Part shown: one piece after another, positions 1 through 12,818 of the stretch
How positions within the stretch are numbered: the stretch's first letter is position 1
Layout: every line of letters begins with the position of its first letter
Source of the DNA: Myrmaecium sp. VS I D KN 1
Taxonomy: Eukaryota; Ascomycota; Dothideomycetes; Valsariales; Valsariaceae
Assembly: GCA_019775845.1 (NCBI GenBank)
Contig: JADQAV010000035.1
Coordinates: 124,001-188,000, forward strand
DNA: 64,000 nucleotides
Direction of reading: 5' to 3'
Position numbers and translations under genes: made by a program
The notes under the pieces: generated by a model
Database searches by the model: none
The model's input: the letters and a program-made list of their open reading frames with translations, nothing else
What the model was told of the DNA's origin: nothing

Positions 1-2199
1 TAGTTTATTTCTTAGAGTTCACCCCCTTATAGGTAATATCCTTAGTTAGCTTTAAAAAATATAAACCTAGTAGCTATATAAATACTGTTATTATACGCGT
101 ACTCTACTATTAATAGCTATATTACTTAATAATCGTATTCTAGATTATAGTAGTTTCTTAGGTACTACTTAAGGGCTTAATTCTATCTCTCTATTTATCT
201 ATCTATCTATAGATAATAAGCTAATAAAAGTATCCTTTTAGATTATAGAGCCTTAGTAAACGTTTTCTAGTAAGTTAATTCTATAATAGGATTATTTCTA
301 GGATTCTATAAAGTCTAATTACTTCTCTTATATAGGCTTCTATAAGTTCTATTATACTTAGCTTTTTTAGATAGGGATATAATAAGCTATCTTAGTAAAT
401 CTATCTACTAAGACTAGGATTATATTATATACTATACTTATTATCTTTAAAGGTAGTAAATTAGTAATAAAGTCTATTATAATATACTACTATAGTCCCT
501 AAGGTACCTCTAGTAATTATAATAGGCTATATAGTTTATATCTTTTAGCCTTTAATATAATATAGATCTAGCAGTTCTAGGTATACTCCTTTATCTCTTT
601 ATTTATTCCCTTCTAGGTTATAATCCGCTTAGCCTTCCCTAATATTCTTGTATATCTAAAGTAACCTCCTATTAGATTATTATAAGCTTTATAAGAATCT
701 TCTCCTTCCTTTCGGAAGAAATAAGGTCTCCTAGCCCTATCTACCTCTTCTTAAGGCTCTAAGGCTAGTCCCTAGTATTAAGGAATATATACCTTAATAT
801 TAGATATTATTAGGAGTTACTCTACTATATTATTTAGTAATTTATCCTAAGTCTTCTTTATAGTACTTAGCTATCCCTATAGGCCTTATAATACTAGTCT
901 ATTATACTCCTCTAAGTCTACTTTAATATCTACTATATAATCTAGTCTTCTAGATAGGCTATTAGCTAGGTTTAACTTCCCTAACCGATATATAATTTTA
1001 AAATAGAAATTATAAAATCTTTCCGCCTATCCTACCTGCCTTCTATTTAAGGCCTTTATCTTTATAAACTATTATAGGTTATTATAACCTATAATTAACT
1101 TAAAGGGATTATTTAGCCCTTCTAAATAGTATCTCTATTATTTATAACTACTTATAATTACGAGTAACTCTTTATTATAGATATCGTAGTTATATTCTAC
1201 CTTAAGTAGAACGTAATTAGTCTCTAGATCTTACTTTTATCTAGTTCTTTAGCTAGCTAATACTATATCCCGGCTACTACTCCCCCTAAGGTATTAACTT
1301 CTACTCTTATAGGCCTATCTAGGTTAAAGTATACTAGGATTAGTACTTTTATAAAAGTATCCTTTAATTTCTAGAAGGCTTTCTTACCTTTAGGACTAAT
1401 ATTAATAGTAAAAAGTTCTTCTTTTTTATATTTATAGCCTCCTTTAGTACTACCTAACCCTTTTCGGGTTAATCTAGTTAGTAGTATAGCTATTTCTAAG
1501 AAACTATTAATAAATTATCTAAAGTAGTTTATAAATTTTATAAATATCTTTATATCTCTTATAGTTATTAGCTCCGGTTATTCTATAGCTATATTAAGCT
1601 TTTCTAGGTCTATATCTACCCCTTTCTAGGGATATAATATATCTTAGAAACTCTATCTTAGTAATATTAAATTTACTTTTTAAAGGTTTTATAAATAGCT
1701 TATATTCTCTCAGCCTCTCTAATACCTATTAAATATACTTTATATATTCCTCTTAGTTATATAAGAAGATTAGTATATTATTTAGGTATACTATATAGAC
1801 TATATTAATTAGGCCTACTAAAGCCTTATTAGTTAGGGCTTAAAAAGCCGTAAGAGTATTAGTTAATTTATATTTAAAATAGCTATATCTAGTCCGAAAG
1901 ACGGTCTTCTACTTATCCCCTTCCTTAATTTAAATTCTATAGTAAGTATCCGTATAATATAGGGAGGTATAGATATTAGCTCCTATTAATCTATCTAGTA
2001 ATTCTTAGATTAATAGTAATAAATAGTAATTTTTAAATATAATAGCGTTTAGTCCTCTATAATCGATATATAATTATAAACTACTATTTTTTTTTCTATA
2101 AAAAGGATTAGTACTCCTACTAAGGATCTTAATCGGATAATCTAGCCCCTCCTTAAATAGTTTTCTAAATATTAGTATAATACGGCGAGTTCTACTATA
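1..2199 (-). mobile_element. Outer Ty3/gypsy LTR retrotransposon relic, pol-side part
   Basis: AT-saturated sequence whose minus strand still carries recognisable gypsy reverse-transcriptase signal, with the catalytic-box region near 1,760-1,800. By the family's usual order, RNase H and integrase remnants should lie further left; this order is inferred. The element runs off the left edge of the window. It continues at 7,979-about 9,900 on the other side of a younger insertion. It is clearly broken, with many breaks, and its base composition fits RIP. It should be treated as a fossil. Confidence 0.75.
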
Positions 2200-2204
2200 G
2201 ATAG
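2200..2204. repeat. Target-site duplication GATAG (left)
   Basis: The five bases GATAG immediately precede the left LTR at 2,205. The same five bases immediately follow the right LTR at 7,974-7,978. A 5-bp duplication is the size expected for Ty3/gypsy integrases, and it fixes the ends of the inner element. Confidence 0.75.
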
Positions 2205-2417
2205 TATTACGGTCTGAACTGCGGCTAGGAATAGCTTAATAGATAAGAAGGATTATCTAAGGAAGGAAAGTTAAGAGTATAAGGGGGCTTACTAGTTTAT
2301 ATAGTACCCCTAGGAGGTTACGTACGTAAGTACGTAATAGTTATATATTAGCTTATAAAGCCTTACTTCTATCTAGTAAGGCGAGTCTTCAGCTTCCTAG
2401 GCCTTAGGCCCCTAATA
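2205..2417 (-). repeat. LTR (left copy, 3' LTR of inner gypsy element)
   Basis: This 213-nt segment matches 7,749-7,973 over its whole length, apart from scattered substitutions and one short indel near position 40. Its ends fit TG...CA termini altered by RIP. The GATAG duplication abuts it on the outside. Confidence 0.85.
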
Positions 2418-5400
2418 TTACCCCCGTCCTCCCCTCCTCCAGGCTATAGTATACCTTTATATAATAGTAATTAACTATCTATACTATAGCGGTTAACCGT
2501 AGTTAACCGTCTTTCTTATTAGGGCGTAGTATTAGCTCTTATATTAGCCTAATATCTTCTTCTCCCGCTGCGAGGGGTCGACCGCTTCTTTTCTATAATT
2601 ACTACTCCCTTCTAGTTTCCGGATACTTTATATAAGACAGCGGTATATTATATAGTTACTACTTCTTCCTATTCTTTATAATACTACTTAACCGCTTCTC
2701 TATCTAACTTTATTTATAAATAGGGGCTTTCCCCCCTTCTATTTCTACTTCTTTTCCTCCTTTATTATCTTTAACTAATAGCTCTATCTCTATCTCTCTT
2801 TTTTTTCTCTACTATCCTACTACTACCTTTATATAATAACTTATTCTTCTCTCTTTAGTAGAGTTATTAATATTAGTATAGAATTTTTATCTATCCTAGC
2901 CTATAAGATAGATTTTAACTTTAATTAAGCTCTAATAGCCTTACCTACCCCCGCCGCACCCGCTATTACTTATATAGCCCGTTTATTCCTCGTACGTCTA
3001 TAGGTACCTCTCGTAGTAGAAGAGGGTAGATACTACTATATATAGTTTAAATTAATAGATATCGCTAATTTATATCTTTTCTAAGTCTACTATACGGCTC
3101 GCTAGGTAAGTAACCTTCTTTTACTTTTTATATAACTATACTAATATTTACTACTTAATATAAGGTCTAGTAGATACCTACCTATCTCTTTTTTCTATAG
3201 GTTAATAGCTAGGATTATCCCTTAATTACTATTTAGTTAGTAAGTACTAAGGTCTAGTCTTTTATATAATAGTCTTTACTAATTTTAATTTCTTAACTCG
3301 CTATAGCCCGTTAATCCTATATTAATACTATATAAATTACCTTTTATAGCGCTCCTTTCCCCGTCTACTATACTTATAGTCCGTATAGGAACTTTAGGAA
3401 TATTATATAAATTACTAGGTTTTATAAAAGCGCCTATATATCTTATAAATAGAAGTCCTATTAGTAGCGTTACCCTTACTAAAATAGCTAGGAGGCCTTT
3501 ATACCTCCTATATCCCTAACTATTCTCCCTCCTAATATTTATAATATAGAGGATTAGCCGTATGTACGATAGTCCGTTCTTATTTAATATAGTCTAGTAC
3601 TTTTACTTCTCTTTACCCTAAGAATTTAGTTAATAGTCTATAGAATAAATAAAAGTTCTTACCTCTCTACCGCTATCTTCTACTAGTACTTACTATTAAG
3701 AAGTTCCTTCCTTTTATACGAGTTAGTCTTCTAAGGCCGTTATATCTTCTAATATAGCTTTAGATTCCTAGGTAGGCCTAGTATAACTTATCTATTTTAC
3801 TAAATATTATACCTACTAGCCTCTTCCTTTCTTTATATAATACTCGTTAATAATCTTTTTAATTATATATTTATCTTTATTATCCTATTATATTAGCGGG
3901 GATTACGAGTTATCTATTTACTAGGATAGTAGGGGGTTATTCGCTACTAAATAGACTTAATCTATATAAAAGCTATTATAGATTCTAGGGGGAGTATCTA
4001 GTCGTATAGTATATAACTCTATAGTTTCTAAGATAGTATATTTAGTATTCTTCTAATCTAGTTTCTTATATAGCTATATTATATAAATATTCTTTAGAGA
4101 AAGCTAAACCTTATCCCCTACGTAGTATTCCGGAACTAGATCTCTCCTTTTATTTACCTAGTATTCGGCTTCTTATTAAGTATAAGTTATAGACGCTTTT
4201 ACCTATTTAAGTATATTTCTAATAGTTTATATAACTTATTCTCCTTTTTATAAGGAGGTCTTAGTTCTAGCTAGGGCTTCTTCTAGTAGTTCCTTTACTT
4301 TAAAAGAGGATAACTTAAACCCGTAAGATAAAAAGAAGGGGCTAGTTCCTATTATAGTATTTATATAAGCGTTAAGAGCTAGTTCGGCTAAGAGAAGTAG
4401 CTTTACCTAGTTACTTTAGTTAAAATAAATATAGGCCCTAAGATAGGCCTTTATAGTATTATTAATCCTTTCTATAGCGCCGTCCGTTTATAAATAATAC
4501 GCTATACTTAGGCGCCTCTTAATCCCTATTAACCTATATATATATAACTAAAGTTCTTCTACGAATTAAGTACCTCTATCTAAAGTAATTACTCTAAAGA
4601 AGCTATAATATTATACGAAGCTATAAACTATAACTTTAGCTAAATATGCTACTATTATTTCTCTTACTTCTTTAAAGATTATACCCCTTATTAGCCGGTT
4701 TATAATAACTAGGATATTTATACGACCTTTACTTTCTAGAAGGTTAGTTATAAAGTCTATTAATATTTCCTACTATAGTTTATTAGGGATAGGTAGGGGT
4801 TTTAAGAGTCCTTAATTCTACTACCGGAAGGCCTTAGTTCTCCTATATATAGTATAACATCGTACGAATTATCTTATATCCCTACTTATATTTAGCTAGA
4901 AATACGCTTAGGCGATATAAATATATATTTATTCCTATCCTAGGTATCTAGCTAGTATTAAATCGTAGGCTTCCTAGATAATCTTTATATATAACGGTTC
5001 GTACTCTAGTATTTAATATCTTTTTTAGTAAAGAATAAAGCCTTTCTTATCTAGTTTATATTCTCCTATAGAGACCTTAAGCTAGAGCTATAAAGGGAAC
5101 TACTAAGCTTTATTTTATATAATTTAGATCGCTTCCTAATAGACTTTATTATAGTTCTTAGCTAGTTCCTATTCTAAAGGAGTCTCTTCTATTAAGATAG
5201 GGGCTAGTAATAAAGCTATTATATATCCCCTTAGAACTAGCTAGTAGAGTAGTTAAATTATATAACTAGTTACCCGTTCTAGTAATCTAGAATAACTTTA
5301 AATTCTCTAACTAATCTTAGCTCTAAGTTCTATTCCTCTAAGTATTATATAACGGCTAGTAGTTCCTTATTATAAATCTCGTAGTTATACTCGGCTAGTA

Positions 5401-7748
5401 AGTTCTTCTTTAAGAAGAAAGTATATAGCCTAAGTAAACTATCTATAGCCTAAAGAATCGCTCTTAATAACTATTATATAAAGGGGGTTAAATACTATAA
5501 GTATTAGCCTTTCTAAGAATATCTTCTTTAGCTTTATAAAGGTATCTTAATAGTTCTTTATCTTTTTAAAGGCCTTATCCTTATAAATAAGTTCTACTAG
5601 CGGTTATATAACCTTTAAGAGGTTCTTTATAAAGTATCGGTAGAAGTTAGTAAAGCCTAAGAATCCTCTAACTCTTTTAATAGAAGATAGGGCTTCCTAT
5701 TCCTATATTACCTTAACCTTTATAGGATCTATCTATACTCCTCCTCCCGCTTATATAATAAATCCGAGGTATTTAGTCTCCTTTACTTTAAATTTATATT
5801 TATTAATATCTAGGTAAAGCCCGGCTTTCTTTAACTTCTTTAATACTTTTTTAACCTTTATATAATAGTCTTCTAGGCTCCTGTCCGAATATATTAGTAC
5901 GTTATCTATATAGGCTAAGTAGAATTTATCTAAGTACTCCCTTAAGGTCTAGTTAATATACTTTTAGATAGTACTTAGGGCGTTTATAAGGCCGAAGGGG
6001 GTAACTAGCTATTTATATAAGCTATATCTTATATAAAAGGCTATTATCTACTTCTTTCCTTCGGCGATTCGGATCTTATAAAAGGCTACGCTAATATCTA
6101 GTTTTATAAACTACTTAGCTTAGCTAATCTACCTAAGAGTCTTATAAATTAATAGTAAAGAATACCTATTCTTTTTTATAATTATATTTAAGGCTTAGTA
6201 GTTTATATAGAAGCGTAGGCCTCCTTCTAACTTTTATATAAAAAAGACTAGAGCTATTATAGAAGAATAACTAACCTAAATAAGTTCTTATCTAGGAGTT
6301 TAATAAGTATTTTCTTTAATACTATTAGTTCGTCCTAGATTATATTATATAGAAAGCTTTATAGTATTTCTAGCTCCTTTCCGTTCTTTTATACGAGCTT
6401 AATATCGTAGTTAATCCTAGAGCCCCGGTACGGTAGAAGTAAGGAGACGTTTTCTAGTTTAAATAGGTCTAAATAAGCTTAGTATTATTTAGGCAGGCTT
6501 ATATAAGGGTTAATTATATAAGAGCTCGATCTTTTAAAGTCTTACTAATTAAAGAGAAACTTTATAAATTCTATACTATTATCTCCTCGTTTGCGATTTC
6601 GTACAAGGGTTATACTTTTCCTTATTCCTTATTAGCTAACTAGTACTCTCTATTATTAAAGTTTTTACCTCTTCTATATCTTATATAGCTATAACTTACT
6701 TAGGCCTTCAGGCTAGGAGTAGCTAGTACTACCTAGCGAAATAGTTCTTCTTACTATACTTAAGGTATACCCCTTCCGTCCGTCTCTTCTATAACTCGTC
6801 CTAAATTACTTATTTAGCGCGCGTATAAGGCTATTATCCTTATATCTTTATAGTATTTACTTTAGTTAGTTCCTAATCTATCTAGTCCTAGTTATAAGAC
6901 GGTTAAATAAGGGTCTAAGGCTGGAATATTAGTATTATATAATAGCTAATATAATTTTAGATCTGAGCTATTACTTTCTAGTCCTCGTCTACTTACCTAA
7001 GCTAGTTATAATAGTCTTTATAACTCGGTCCTCTTAGCTCCGATTATTCTTAATAAGAGCTTTATATTAATAGCTATTTAGAGAAGGGCCTTCTTCTAGT
7101 CGTACGCCTAAGATAGGCCTCCGGCTTTAATTATAATCTTATTAAACTTACTTAGGAACTTATTCAGATCCCGAGATCCTTACTTTATAGTATTAACTCG
7201 TATAAGGGCTTTTTACTAACTATTAATATCCCCGAAGATAATATCTATAACCTAGTATAATTTATCTACTTATAGTACCTTATTATTCCTTTTCTTCGTA
7301 CGAATCTAAGGTAAGATCCTCTAAGCGGCCTTTCTACCTAGACGGTTAAAAATATACTAAACCTTCTCCTCCTCCGTATTAAAGTAACGGGCGTCTATTA
7401 CTAGTTTCGTATAAAGGATTATTCTAAACGCTAGGTACTTCTTTAGGTCGTTATAAGTATATTAGATCGAGTTAGAGAAATATAATCTCGGTAGGGTCTT
7501 AGCTACTATAGTTAGGACTTTAGTAGTAGAGGAGATAGAGGGCGTTACTATAGCCGCTCTCTAATTCTAAAGTAATTTAATTTCTATATAAAGCGTTTCG
7601 ATCGCTTAGTTCTACTACTAGGTAGTTACGAGCTTATTATATAGTTATATAATATCCTTAGCGAGGGTATCTAGATTAATATCTAATATCTCCGTATCGG
7701 CTATATAGTACCTAGGGAACCTAGCGTATTAGAAAGAGATAATCTTAA

Positions 7749-7973
7749 TATTATAGTCTAAACTGCGGCTAGGAATAGCCTAATAGATTAACTATAAAAT
7801 AAGAAGGATTATCTAAGGAAGGAAAGTTAAGAGTATAAGGGGGCTCGCTAGTTCTTACGGTACCCCTAGGAGGTTACGTATATAAGTACGTAATAGTTAT
7901 ATATTAGCTTATAAAGCCTTACCTCTATCTAGTAAGGCGAGTCTTCAGCCTCCCAGGCCTTAGGCCCCTAATA
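7749..7973 (-). repeat. LTR (right copy, 5' LTR of inner gypsy element)
   Basis: This 225-nt direct repeat of 2,205-2,417 shares long identical blocks, for example aaggaaggaaagttaagag and gtaaggcgagtcttcagc. It lies upstream of the minus-strand coding remnants, so it is the 5' LTR. Confidence 0.85.
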
Positions 7974-7978
7974 GATAG
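7974..7978. repeat. Target-site duplication GATAG (right)
   Basis: Right partner of the GATAG at 2,200-2,204. Sequence of the interrupted outer element resumes immediately after it. Confidence 0.75.
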
Positions 7979-9900
7979 ATTATATAAGGGACTATATAGC
8001 GGTATTTTCCCTTCTATTAACTTTATTACTAGATTATACTATATATAAGCTAATAGTTCCTTACTTTCTTCCTCTAAAAAGATATCTATATATAGTTAGT
8101 ATTCCTTTAGAATAAATAACTTAATCTAAAGCTATCCTATTTTTATTTTAATAATTATATAGATATAGATATCTATATCCTTACTCTTTAGTATTTTAGC
8201 GAACCTCTTTCTACTAACTATGAAAATCTTCTTATATAGACGCTTATTAACCTATCTTAGTAAGAATTAAATAGTCTTTCTCTTATAGTCGATCCTTAGA
8301 TTAATCTTCTTAATTTATAATATTCCTAGGATTATATTATAAGCTTAACTCTTTATAATAATAAATAAGACCTCCTATATAAGTTCACGGCCTTTATAGT
8401 CCTTTAAGGTAAGCTTTAATTCTATTTATCTATAGATAGATAGTAGTATACTAGTTACTTACTTTACTTTTAAGCCTATTACTAATTTAATCTTTAGATC
8501 TAGCTATTTTACTAATATTAATATAATAGTATTAAGAAAGGAATTATTATCTACTAGTACTTCTATCTTATTTAATCTAATCTAAGCTATTAAAGTAAGT
8601 AGTTTAGTTAATACTCTTTTAATAGGGTATCTTAGTTTATTAATCCTCCTTAGTAATTCTCAGAGATTAATATAAATAATAAGGTAAGAATCTATTCCTT
8701 ATACTCTTTATCTTTTTTTAATTCTTTATAGATCTTCTTCTTAGGATAACTCCTTAAGAGATAGCCTATTTTACTATAACTATAATATTTAAATCTAATA
8801 AAGTCTTTTAGAGATCGCTAATTCTTTCTTTAGTCTAATAGCTCTTTTTAGCTCTCTTTTATTTATTCTATTCTCTTTATATAGTTTATTATTTCTCTTC
8901 CGCTTAAATTTATTAAACTTTAGTAGTCTTATTAGTTTTATAGTCTTCTAGAGCTAGTTAGCTTTCTCCTCTACTATTAATAGTATTTAAAGAATATTAT
9001 AATTAATAGTTTATATATTCTCCTTAATAGCTAGGTTTAAGGTACTTATAAATTTAAAGATTATTCTTTCTTCTAATCTTAGCTTAACCTTATCCTATAA
9101 TAGTTATATATATCCTAAGAGCTTAGATAGTATTTATATAGCCCTTTAAGTAGCTTTATTAAGCTAATTTATTATTCTCTACTTTCGTTCGGCTACTAAG
9201 CTTATATTAGCTAGTATATAGGCCTTTAGGTCTTCCTTTATAAGTTCCTAGATAAGATTTTACTTTTTCTCTAAGTTTATTTAGATTTTCTATCGTATCC
9301 TTTATACCTCTACTAGGTAGTATACTCCAAGGTCTATTTTTTATTATTTAGTTCTAAAGTCTACCGGTAAGTAGATATAGTAAGTATCCCTTATAATTAT
9401 AAACCTAATAGTTATAATTAGCTCGATTCTTTCCTTTAAATATATATAGAGGTTAGAGTTTAAATAGATAGGACTATTATAGCGTTTTCCCTATCTCTTT
9501 AAGCCTATTTAGGTCTAATTAAGTTATTTTTTTAATAATATCTCTTCCTATACCTCTACCCTCTAGTAGAGTAGGGTAAGTTCTACTAACTTCTTTTTAG
9601 TATTCTTTACCTTCTTCTATATCCTTAATCTAGTAATTTAAGTATTTAACTATTACTGTTTTTATAAGATATCCTCTAATTTATTAGCTAATTATAGTTA
9701 ATCCCCTTCTATCTAATTATTATATAAGTATAATAATTAAGGCTATTAAGGTATCCGAGATAATTATAGTAACTATAATAGTAGTAATAGCTCTTCTATA
9801 TTAGCTTCTATATTATTAAGTATTAATATATTAGGAGGAGTAGATAATAGTAATCCTATATTAAGTATACTTATTCCCCTCTATTAAGTCTATAAGGAGC
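7979..9900 (-). mobile_element. Outer Ty3/gypsy relic, gag-side part
   Basis: This is the gag-side portion of the interrupted outer element. The minus strand near 8,750-8,790 keeps the outline of a gag zinc knuckle, and gag-like sequence continues towards 9,900. Together with 1-2,199 this gives a minus-strand gypsy order of gag, then pol, split by the inner element. The right boundary is uncertain because no LTR pair for this element was identified inside the window. It is broken, with many breaks. Confidence 0.65.
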
Positions 9901-10120
9901 GATTTAAATATTAAAGTTTATATAAAATCCTAAAGATATAAGGAAAGAGTATCTAATATTAAATAAGAAGAATTATTAAAGTCTTAGTAGTACCTTTAAC
10001 TCTTCCTTAAGTAGTAGAAAACTCTTTTATATCTTCTAGTAGCTAGAGCTCCTTTAACTAGCTATTAATATTATTAATATTACTTTTATTATTAGTATAA
10101 GTCCTAGTCTACCGTTCTTT

Positions 10121-10286
10121 AGCGCTATCTAGCCTATATTAGCCTAGAGGGCCGCTTAGCGCTATTTAGCGCTACCTAAGGCTACCTAGTACTACCTGAG
10201 GCTGCTAGCTAGGGTAGTTTCTAATAAGGGCTATATACTAAGTAACTAGGGGCTATACGCGCAGTAGCTAGGGGCTGTACGCGCAG
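10121..10286. repeat. GC-richer repeat island inside the AT block
   Basis: Three AGCGCTA motifs (10,121, 10,158 and 10,168) are followed by two adjacent 22-nt repeats, 10,243-10,264 and 10,265-10,286, of the form actaggggctatacgcgcag with few differences. CpG sites survive here, unlike in the surrounding TA-saturated DNA. It could be part of an LTR or leader of one of the flanking elements, or a separate short repeat. Confidence 0.55.
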
Positions 10287-10429
10287 TATTAAGGGTATAT
10301 ATAAATATTAATTCCTAAAAATAATAGCTATAGAAATTAATAATAGTACTAAATATATAAATAAACGTTTCAAACGGTTTTAATTAGATAAGGGAATTAC
10401 CTATAAAGTATCTACTCCTTACAGAAGGA

Positions 10430-11850
10430 ACTAAATAGTCTAATAGAAAGACTAAATAGGATTATTTTTTAATAAAATACGTACCTTATTAGGAACGGCT
10501 AATATGCTCTTAAATATATAGGGAGAAGCCCTAAATACTACGGTCTATTTAAATAATAGAATACCGTATTCAGAATGGGCTTTATATCCCTATATAAGAA
10601 AAAATGTAATAAAAACCAGGAAATAACTAGTATATTTAGGTTAATAGCCTATTATAAAAACCCTGTTACTAAAAGACTCGATAATAGAGGAAATAAGGTA
10701 ATATTAGTCAGCTTGAGGAAAAACTAATACCATTTATATACCCCGGAGAATAATAAAGTATTCTAGGCAAGGGATATAGTTATAATAGAAGGAATATAAA
10801 AAGCCTAATAAAAGTAAAAAGGCTAGTTAAAGAATAGTCTTAGAAGACATAAAAAAGCAGGATTATAATACTTTAGATCAGGAAAATGATTAAAGAAGTT
10901 AAAATTAAAACTTAAGTTAAGAAAATCTAAACTAAGATGAGCTTTAACGGGAGTCTAACATTATTAATTTAAGTAGAAATAATAATAATAACTAGAACCA
11001 GCAAAATAATAATTATACCGCTTATTTAGACGATGCTGAAGCTGAACTCGCTCTTATAAGTAATATTATTAGAAATAAAGACCCTATTAATAAATATAAA
11101 GAAGTAATATTAAGTCCTAATAAAGATAATTAGCTAGGAGCTATAGAAATTAAAATAAACGATCTAGCTAGCTAAAATATATAGTCTATAGTAAAAAAAA
11201 CCTACTAATAGAGATGTATCAAAAGGACATTAGGTCTATAAAATTAAAACCCCTTAAAATAGTAATCTACTTAAACATAAAGCTAGATAAGTGGTAAAAG
11301 GATTTACCTAGAAGTTAGGTTTAGATTACGAAGAAGCGTTTTCTAATACCGCTGAACTAGAAGCTTAGTATATACTTTTTAGTATATTAGCTAAGCTGAA
11401 CGGGGAAATCGAGTAATAGGATATAAAATCCGCCCTCCTAAATACCGAAATAGATATAGAAATCTATTTATTACTACTAATCGGTTTTAAAAGTAAAATA
11501 AAAGATAATAGCTTAGATAAACAGCGAAAAGAGCCAGCTTATAAGCTAAACAAAGTATTATATAGCCTTAAATAATTAGCTAGACAGTGGTATAAGTATT
11601 TAGAAAAACTATTAAATAAACTGCCTTATAAAGGTATACTATATAATCTAGTAATATTTAGAAATCCTGAAATAAAACTAATAATCGCTTATTATATAGA
11701 TAATTCATTAATATTTAGTCCTCATAAGGAAGAAATTATGGAATTAGAACAGGAACTAAGTAATTCCTTTATAATAACTGATCCAGGATTAGTTAAATAC
11801 TATCTAGGTTGTAAAATATCTAGGAAAAGAGATATAACCTAAATTATTTT
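10430..11850 (+). mobile_element. Ty1/copia retrotransposon relic (integrase and RT part)
   Basis: The plus strand carries copia-type pol signal. An integrase C-terminal region lies near 10,500-10,600 (NNRIPYSEW-like). A reverse-transcriptase region at about 11,280-11,820 includes a recognisable stretch resembling DPGLVKYYLGCKISR. The order integrase before RT is diagnostic of the copia family. No LTR pair was found, so both ends are approximate. The copy is broken, with many breaks. Confidence 0.75.
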
Positions 11851-12790
11851 GTGCTAAACAGGACAGAGCTGACTAAGCATATAAGAAATTTTACTATATT
11901 TTAGAGGAGTATTTTACAGGTAATAAATCAGCCCTAGTCTGTTCTATTAAGTTAATTCTAAATCATCTAAGTCTAGGCCCAGCTTAATTTTAGATTAGCT
12001 GGTTCTTTACCTCAGTTTTTAGTATATTATAACTATCTTATAATGCCTTTATTTAGTGGCTTTAGTGTTTTATAACCATCTTATAATGCCCCAGTCTTAA
12101 TAAAACTTAAAAAAGGCCTAGAATTAGTCCTAGAAGTTACTAGCCGACTAGCACTATCTAATTAATTCTAGATAAATAGAAAACTCTATAAAAGCCTTAT
12201 AAAAATTCTTTAAAAAATTAAAAACTTAGCCCTATATATCAGTATAAGAGGGGCTTAGTATTACTGTAGTAGGGCCTATATATAAGCCTGCCTTCTAGAC
12301 TTAGATAGAATCATCTAAGTAATTTAGGTAACTACTAGTAAAACAGACTAGGGCTTATTTATTACCTATGAAACACTCCTCTAAATATATTATTATACTT
12401 TATATACCTAGTTAGCCCTATCCTTCCCTACTACTAATTAGAATCAGTCTAATCTTATATAGAGTATTATAATATAGTATATATCTACTTCCTTTAGCTA
12501 TTATTAGTAGTTTTATAAGTACTAATTCTACTTTTATATTTACTATAAACTTCTAGTATATAAGTCTATATATATTCTAACTTATTTCTCTATATTTATA
12601 AATCCTTACCTAAGTAATAAGGTCTAGTATAATCTAGATAAGCTCTTTTTATATACTCCCTATCTTATTTAACGGTATACTAGCTCCCTTATTCAGCTAG
12701 TAAATCTTAATAGTATTACTCTATAGTAGATATCAGTTTATACCTCTAGCTACTTCATTCACTATGAATAGGTCATATTATAATAAATTA
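11851..12790. other. AT-rich DNA, unassigned
   Basis: This is the continuation of the RIP-like AT block. I recognise no coding signal. A 21-nt imperfect direct repeat, of the form ttataactatcttataatgcc, occurs at 12,027-12,047 and 12,070-12,090. The stretch may contain the end of the copia relic or another decayed element. Confidence 0.5.
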
Positions 12791-12818
12791 TAACCTCCGC
12801 CCCTTGCTTGATTAACGA

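Larger units (their letters stand above)
2205..7973 (-). mobile_element. Inner Ty3/gypsy LTR retrotransposon relic, nested
   Basis: A 5.77-kb element bounded by direct repeats (2,205-2,417 and 7,749-7,973) and by a GATAG target duplication. It lies inside the outer gypsy relic, so it is the younger of the two. The minus strand carries gypsy pol signal: the reverse-transcriptase catalytic-box region near 5,890, and the downstream segment resembling RGFLGFTNFYR near 5,640-5,680. Integrase-type sequence is expected around 4,000-4,900 and gag near 7,000-7,700; both are inferred from order. The element is broken throughout by what looks like RIP. The two LTRs are still roughly 90 percent alike with mainly transition differences, so divergence cannot be read directly as age. 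Confidence 0.85.
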
